Shown here in pieces: positions 5,352 through 9,134 of a stretch of 9,134 nucleotides of DNA. Location of the stretch: the NCBI GenBank assembly GCA_002295325.1, contig DBGA01000022.1:1-9134 (forward strand), in the 5' to 3' direction. Position numbers and translations under genes: made by a program. Position 1 is the stretch's first letter. Each line of letters begins with the position of its first letter. This DNA is from Ruminococcaceae bacterium UBA866 (GTDB taxonomy: Bacteria > Bacillota > Clostridia > Oscillospirales > Ruminococcaceae). The notes below the pieces were generated by a model. That model did no database searches. It was not told the origin of the DNA and saw nothing but the letters and a program-made list of their open reading frames with translations.

Positions 5352-6386
5352 ATGAAAATTTCAGATGTTGCAAAAAAGTGTGGAGTTGCACCATCAACTG
5401 TATCTAAAGTAATTAATGAGTACAATTATGTAAAAGATGAAACTCGCCAAAGAGTTTTAAAAACTATTGATGAAATGGGTTATCAGCCCAACGCAACTGC
5501 AAGCACTTTAAAATCTCATAAATCTTGGATTATAGGTGTCATTTATGATGAATATGATACAGGGCTACTCCATCCACTTTTTACAAATATTCTAGATTCG
5601 TTTAAGACCGTAATGGAGGAAAATGGGTACACACTTATGTATCTCACCCATAAACTACATAATGTCTATAGAACATATTTGCAGCATTGTGAATATCGAA
5701 ATGTTGATGCTGTTATTATTTCAACTTCTGTATTAAAACAAGAAGAGGATACAATCAATGAAATTAAGAAATTATTAGCGTCGGGGGTGCCTTGTGTTTC
5801 TATTGATCATATGGAGGAGGGTTTGTATTCCGTTGTATCTGATAACTTTAAAGGTGGGTACAATGCAACGAAGTATCTAATTGAACAGGGACATACAAAA
5901 ATAGTCCATGTGAATGCCTCTACTGGCTTATATACAGGAAAGGGAAGATATGATGGATATAAAAAAGCGTTAGAAGAAGCAGGAATACCGTTTAATGAGG
6001 ACTATGTTATTGAGGCTGATTTTTTCGTTGAGGAAGGGCAAAGAGTGGCGGATATTATTGCACAGTTAGAAACGCAGCCGACTGCTATTTTCGCAGCGGG
6101 AGATGAAATTGCATATGGCATCATACTGCGTCTGCAAGAACTTGGAAAGAAAATACCAGATGATATTTCTATAGTTGGTTTTGATGATATTTATATGTCT
6201 AAATGGTTTCATGGTGGACTTACGACTGTACGTCAACAGCAAGACGTTATTGGACGACGTGCAGCCCAAATACTGCTTCAAAAAATTAATGGTAAGGCAA
6301 GAGAAGGTAACATTGAGTATATAGATACACCTATAGTTGTGCGCAAAACGGTAAAATCTATTAGCAATAAACGGGAGTGTGATTAA
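5352..6386 (+). CDS. LacI-family transcriptional regulator
   Basis: This is a 344-aa DNA-binding sugar sensor. The N-terminal helix-turn-helix (residues 2-24) contains VAKKCGVAPSTVSKVIN. The hinge helix YQPNATASTL (44-53) ends in the leucine that usually wedges into a central CpG. Residues from about 58 form the periplasmic-binding-protein-like effector domain, with LYSVVSDNFKGGYNATKYLI, AIFAAGDEIAYGII (245-258) and VGFDDIYMSKWFHGGLTTV (275-293), all typical. Length is normal and no motif is missing. The gene lies 27 bp after the acyltransferase and 4 bp before the solute-binding protein, so it is inside the operon it probably controls. The likely targets are the two GGAAATCGATTTCC palindromes upstream of the GH18 relic. 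Binding normally ceases or changes when the inducing sugar is present. The ligand cannot be read from the sequence. Confidence 0.95.
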   Translation: MKISDVAKKCGVAPSTVSKVINEYNYVKDETRQRVLKTIDEMGYQPNATASTLKSHKSWIIGVIYDEYDTGLLHPLFTNILDSFKTVMEENGYTLMYLTHKLHNVYRTYLQHCEYRNVDAVIISTSVLKQEEDTINEIKKLLASGVPCVSIDHMEEGLYSVVSDNFKGGYNATKYLIEQGHTKIVHVNASTGLYTGKGRYDGYKKALEEAGIPFNEDYVIEADFFVEEGQRVADIIAQLETQPTAIFAAGDEIAYGIILRLQELGKKIPDDISIVGFDDIYMSKWFHGGLTTVRQQQDVIGRRAAQILLQKINGKAREGNIEYIDTPIVVRKTVKSISNKRECD

Positions 6387-6390
6387 TCGA

Positions 6391-9134
6391 ATGAATCGTC
6401 TGAAAAAGCTAATCATATTTGTGTTAATACTGACACTGATACTTCCAACTACAGTTGTAGAAGCTAAGGGAACTAAATCTGTACTTAACATGGATTTAAA
6501 AACTAAGCAGTTTAGATATGTTGATTATTTAAAGGAGTTTAATGTAATTGCACGAGCAGATAATGAAATCATAATTCCAGCTAAGGAAGCCGAACTTTCA
6601 CAAGATAGTTATTTAGGTGAATATGATGGGCGAAGTGATGTGGCTATTTGGAAAAATGGAGGATCTGGAAAGATAAGTTTTTCTGTGGACATACAAGAAT
6701 CACAGTTTTATCATATCTCAATTGTTTACAATGCGTATGACGGATACAACAGCATTGAGCGTTTATTAAGGATTGATGGAAAAGAACTATTTAATGAAGT
6801 CAATGTTTTATCCTTCCAAAGAGCATGGGGAACTATTTCAGACGAATTAAATTATGATAACATGGGCAATGCAATAAAACCTAGAATGAATAATAAACCA
6901 CTTTGGCAAGAACATATCGTCGGTGAAGCAAGTGGTAGGTTGATTGATCCATTTTTAATTTACTTTGAAAAAGGTCATCATACAATCACTCTCGAGGGTG
7001 TAAGAGAATCCATTGCAATTGAGAGCCTAAGGATGTTTGGGGATAGTACACAAGCAAGTTATCAAGCTCCCGACAATTCGGATATTAAGCCTGTTCAACC
7101 AGTGAAAATACAGGGAGAAGATGTAACATTAAGGTCTGCATCAGTATTATCTCCGATGATAGATAGATCAAATATATCAACAGAGCCATACAATATGAAA
7201 GTTGATAGGTTTAACTATATTGGTGGATATAATTGGCGTGATAATGGACAATGGCTTGAGTGGAAAACAGACATCCCAGAGAGTGGATATTATAGAATGT
7301 CAATTCGTTATCGTCAAAACTATATTATGGGTACACCAGCAATGCGCACATTATTTGTAGATGGAAAAATTCCATTTGATTTGGCAAAAACTTTAGAATT
7401 TCCATATGGGCAGGGGTGGCAGATGTATGATTTTGCAAAGGATCAAAAACCATATTGGATCTATCTGGAAAAGGGTGTACATACATTTAAACTGCAATCC
7501 CATTTAGAGCAATATGTAGTTCCTATCGAAGAGGTAAGGGGAGCGCTTGACAGATTGCTTGCAATTTACAGCAATATAATCATGATAACAGGTGCAATTC
7601 CAGATAACTTTAGAGATTATCAGCTTGAAAAAAGAATTCCAGGACTACAAGACGCATTGGCTGAAATTTCTAGCGCCTTAATTGAACAGGAAGCTGAGAT
7701 TAAGATAATTACAAACGGTGATGTCGGAAACGCACATTTGCTCAAAAGAATAGCACAATCACTTTTGAAACTAAGTAAGAAACCACAGACAATACCACAA
7801 AGTTTGCAATATTTGATTGACAACATGGCTGAGTTATCTAACTGGATTCAAACTTCATCGGAACTCCCAATGGATATAGATTATATCTATTTTTACGGAA
7901 AGGATGACAAGGTACCTAAATTAAATCCAAGTTTCTTAAATAAATTTACATCATGGTTTGAACGTTTTTTCCTGTCATTTACTAAGGACTATTCAAGCGT
8001 TGGAAACGTATATAAAAAAGAGGATTCACTAGATTTATGGGTTGTTATGGGTCGTGAACAAGTAGATATTTTAAAAGTTATTATTGATGACACATTTACT
8101 CCAAAAACAGGGATACCAGTTAATGTTAATATCCTTTCCACTGAAAATACACTTTTATTTTCAGTGGCATCAGGTAAGGCGCCAGACGTTGTAATGCAAG
8201 TTTCCTCAACGATTCCAGTAGATTACGGGTTGAGAAATGCACTTTTGGATTTGTCAGAAATGCCAAATTATGATGAGGTTGCATCACGATTTAAAACTTC
8301 GGCGATTGAGCCATATGCATATGGGGAAAGTGTATATGGAATACCTACTACACAAAGCTTTCCTATAATGTTTTATCGAAAAGACATTCTTGAACGTGTC
8401 AATGCAAAGGTCCCAAAAACTTGGGATGAGTTTTATAAAACGGTTGCTATTTTAAATCAAAGCAATCTTCAAGTAGTTACTGATGGTGTATTTGACACAT
8501 TATTATATCAAAACAATGGTTCGTATTTTGATGAATCACAAACCAAATGTACCCTAGATAGTCCTAATGGACTTAAGTCGTTTAAATCCTATACCGATCT
8601 TTATACAAAGTATGGATTGCCAATTTATTATAGTTTGTATAACCGTTTTCGTTCAGGTGATATTCCAATTGGAATTACTGATTTAAGTTTTTATAATCAG
8701 CTGTCAGTAGCGGCACCTGAAATCAAAAACCTATGGGGCATGGAACTTGTTCCAGGAACTGTACAACCTGACGGAAGTATAAATCGTACTGTGATTGGTG
8801 GCGGAAATGCGAACGTTATATTGAAAGACACTGATAAGAAAGAACAAGCATGGGAATTCCTTGATTGGTGGACATCAACTCCGATACAAACTCGCTATGC
8901 ACAAGATGTTGAGGCTAGAATGGGTGTTGGCGCACGGGTAGCAACAGCAAATGTAGACGCAATGAAGAATATGGCTTGGAGCGCTGAAGAACAAAAAATC
9001 CTGCTAAAGCAGTGGGAAGAAGTGCGTGGAATACCTAACATTCCAGGTAGCTATTATGCAGGGCGTCATCTTCAAAATGCATTTAGAGAAGTAATTGAGT
9101 ATAAACGAATACCACGAGATACCCTTGTAAGGTA
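6391..9134 (+). CDS. Large extracellular solute-binding protein with two N-terminal beta-domains (3' end cut)
   Basis: The frame is open for 914 codons to the window edge. A signal peptide (MNRLKKLIIFVLILTLILP, likely cleaved after VEA) has no lipobox cysteine. Residues about 70-215 and 270-370 are two related carbohydrate-binding-like beta-sandwiches: WKNGGSGKISFSVDIQES and NGQWLEWKTDIPESGYYRMS, each followed by an RIDGK/FVDGK strand and a YFEKGHHTITL/YLEKGVHTFKL strand. A helical linker follows (about 375-545). From about 547 comes a family 1 sugar-type solute-binding domain: SVASGKAPDVVMQVS (591-605), YGIPTTQSFPIMFYRKDIL, VPKTWDEFYK, then KKEQAWEFLDWWTS (816-829). The stretch GRHLQNAFREVI shows that the end is near. 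The start follows GGGAG at 13 bp, long but supported by the signal peptide. It probably feeds an oligosaccharide to ABC permeases encoded just downstream. Confidence 0.92.
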   Translation, partial: MNRLKKLIIFVLILTLILPTTVVEAKGTKSVLNMDLKTKQFRYVDYLKEFNVIARADNEIIIPAKEAELSQDSYLGEYDGRSDVAIWKNGGSGKISFSVDIQESQFYHISIVYNAYDGYNSIERLLRIDGKELFNEVNVLSFQRAWGTISDELNYDNMGNAIKPRMNNKPLWQEHIVGEASGRLIDPFLIYFEKGHHTITLEGVRESIAIESLRMFGDSTQASYQAPDNSDIKPVQPVKIQGEDVTLRSASVLSPMIDRSNISTEPYNMKVDRFNYIGGYNWRDNGQWLEWKTDIPESGYYRMSIRYRQNYIMGTPAMRTLFVDGKIPFDLAKTLEFPYGQGWQMYDFAKDQKPYWIYLEKGVHTFKLQSHLEQYVVPIEEVRGALDRLLAIYSNIIMITGAIPDNFRDYQLEKRIPGLQDALAEISSALIEQEAEIKIITNGDVGNAHLLKRIAQSLLKLSKKPQTIPQSLQYLIDNMAELSNWIQTSSELPMDIDYIYFYGKDDKVPKLNPSFLNKFTSWFERFFLSFTKDYSSVGNVYKKEDSLDLWVVMGREQVDILKVIIDDTFTPKTGIPVNVNILSTENTLLFSVASGKAPDVVMQVSSTIPVDYGLRNALLDLSEMPNYDEVASRFKTSAIEPYAYGESVYGIPTTQSFPIMFYRKDILERVNAKVPKTWDEFYKTVAILNQSNLQVVTDGVFDTLLYQNNGSYFDESQTKCTLDSPNGLKSFKSYTDLYTKYGLPIYYSLYNRFRSGDIPIGITDLSFYNQLSVAAPEIKNLWGMELVPGTVQPDGSINRTVIGGGNANVILKDTDKKEQAWEFLDWWTSTPIQTRYAQDVEARMGVGARVATANVDAMKNMAWSAEEQKILLKQWEEVRGIPNIPGSYYAGRHLQNAFREVIEYKRIPRDTLVR

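Noticed and set aside
6066..6491. Minus-strand reading frame of 141 codons across the LacI end and the next gene's start
   Set aside because: It runs antisense over two well-supported genes, shows no recognisable protein features and looks like a codon-bias shadow.
1..9134. CRISPR array, insertion sequence or attachment site
   Set aside because: No regularly spaced identical repeats, transposase or integrase frame, or terminal inverted repeats were seen; the only tandem repeat is the 52-bp operator module.

Overview
The window is AT-rich, with strong Shine-Dalgarno sites, many poly-T hairpin terminators and AT-heavy codon use. The genes are an MgtE transporter, a GH18 relic, a LacI regulator and a very large sugar-type solute-binding protein. 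Together these point to a low-GC Firmicute, most likely a Clostridia/Lachnospiraceae-type saccharolytic anaerobe. The lineage is inferred from gene style and was not measured.

Left part (1 to about 1050). The window opens inside a highly self-complementary, probably non-coding RNA that ends at a near-perfect intrinsic terminator (260-296). A possible 29-codon gene with a good ribosome-binding site follows (355-444). After two terminator-like hairpins comes a decayed ABC-transporter ATPase (616-1049), with stop codons, a frame change and a missing signature-motif segment.

Middle part (about 1189-2930). An mgtE-type magnesium transporter gene is preceded by a leader of about 265 nt. The leader contains several long complementary segments, two short upstream reading frames and at least one pair of mutually exclusive helices. 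The second short frame overlaps the mgtE start as ATGA. The leader does not match the M-box riboswitch I know, and it is the best candidate here for an undescribed regulatory device. Two intrinsic terminators close the unit.

Right part (2931-9134). A glycan-use operon has a good sigma-A-type promoter, a tandem 52-bp repeat carrying two identical 14-bp palindromes (candidate LacI-family operators), a broken GH18 glycosidase, a two-domain GNAT-like acyltransferase, a LacI-family regulator and a very large secreted solute-binding protein that runs off the window. Its genes overlap or lie within about 30 bp of each other, all on the plus strand. The simplest model is that the LacI protein binds the two upstream palindromes and controls the whole unit, including itself. 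The solute-binding protein would deliver an oligosaccharide to ABC permeases encoded beyond the window. The GH18 remnant suggests an N-acetylglucosamine-containing substrate, but its catalytic motif is lost, so this strain probably relies on another hydrolase or no longer degrades the original substrate.
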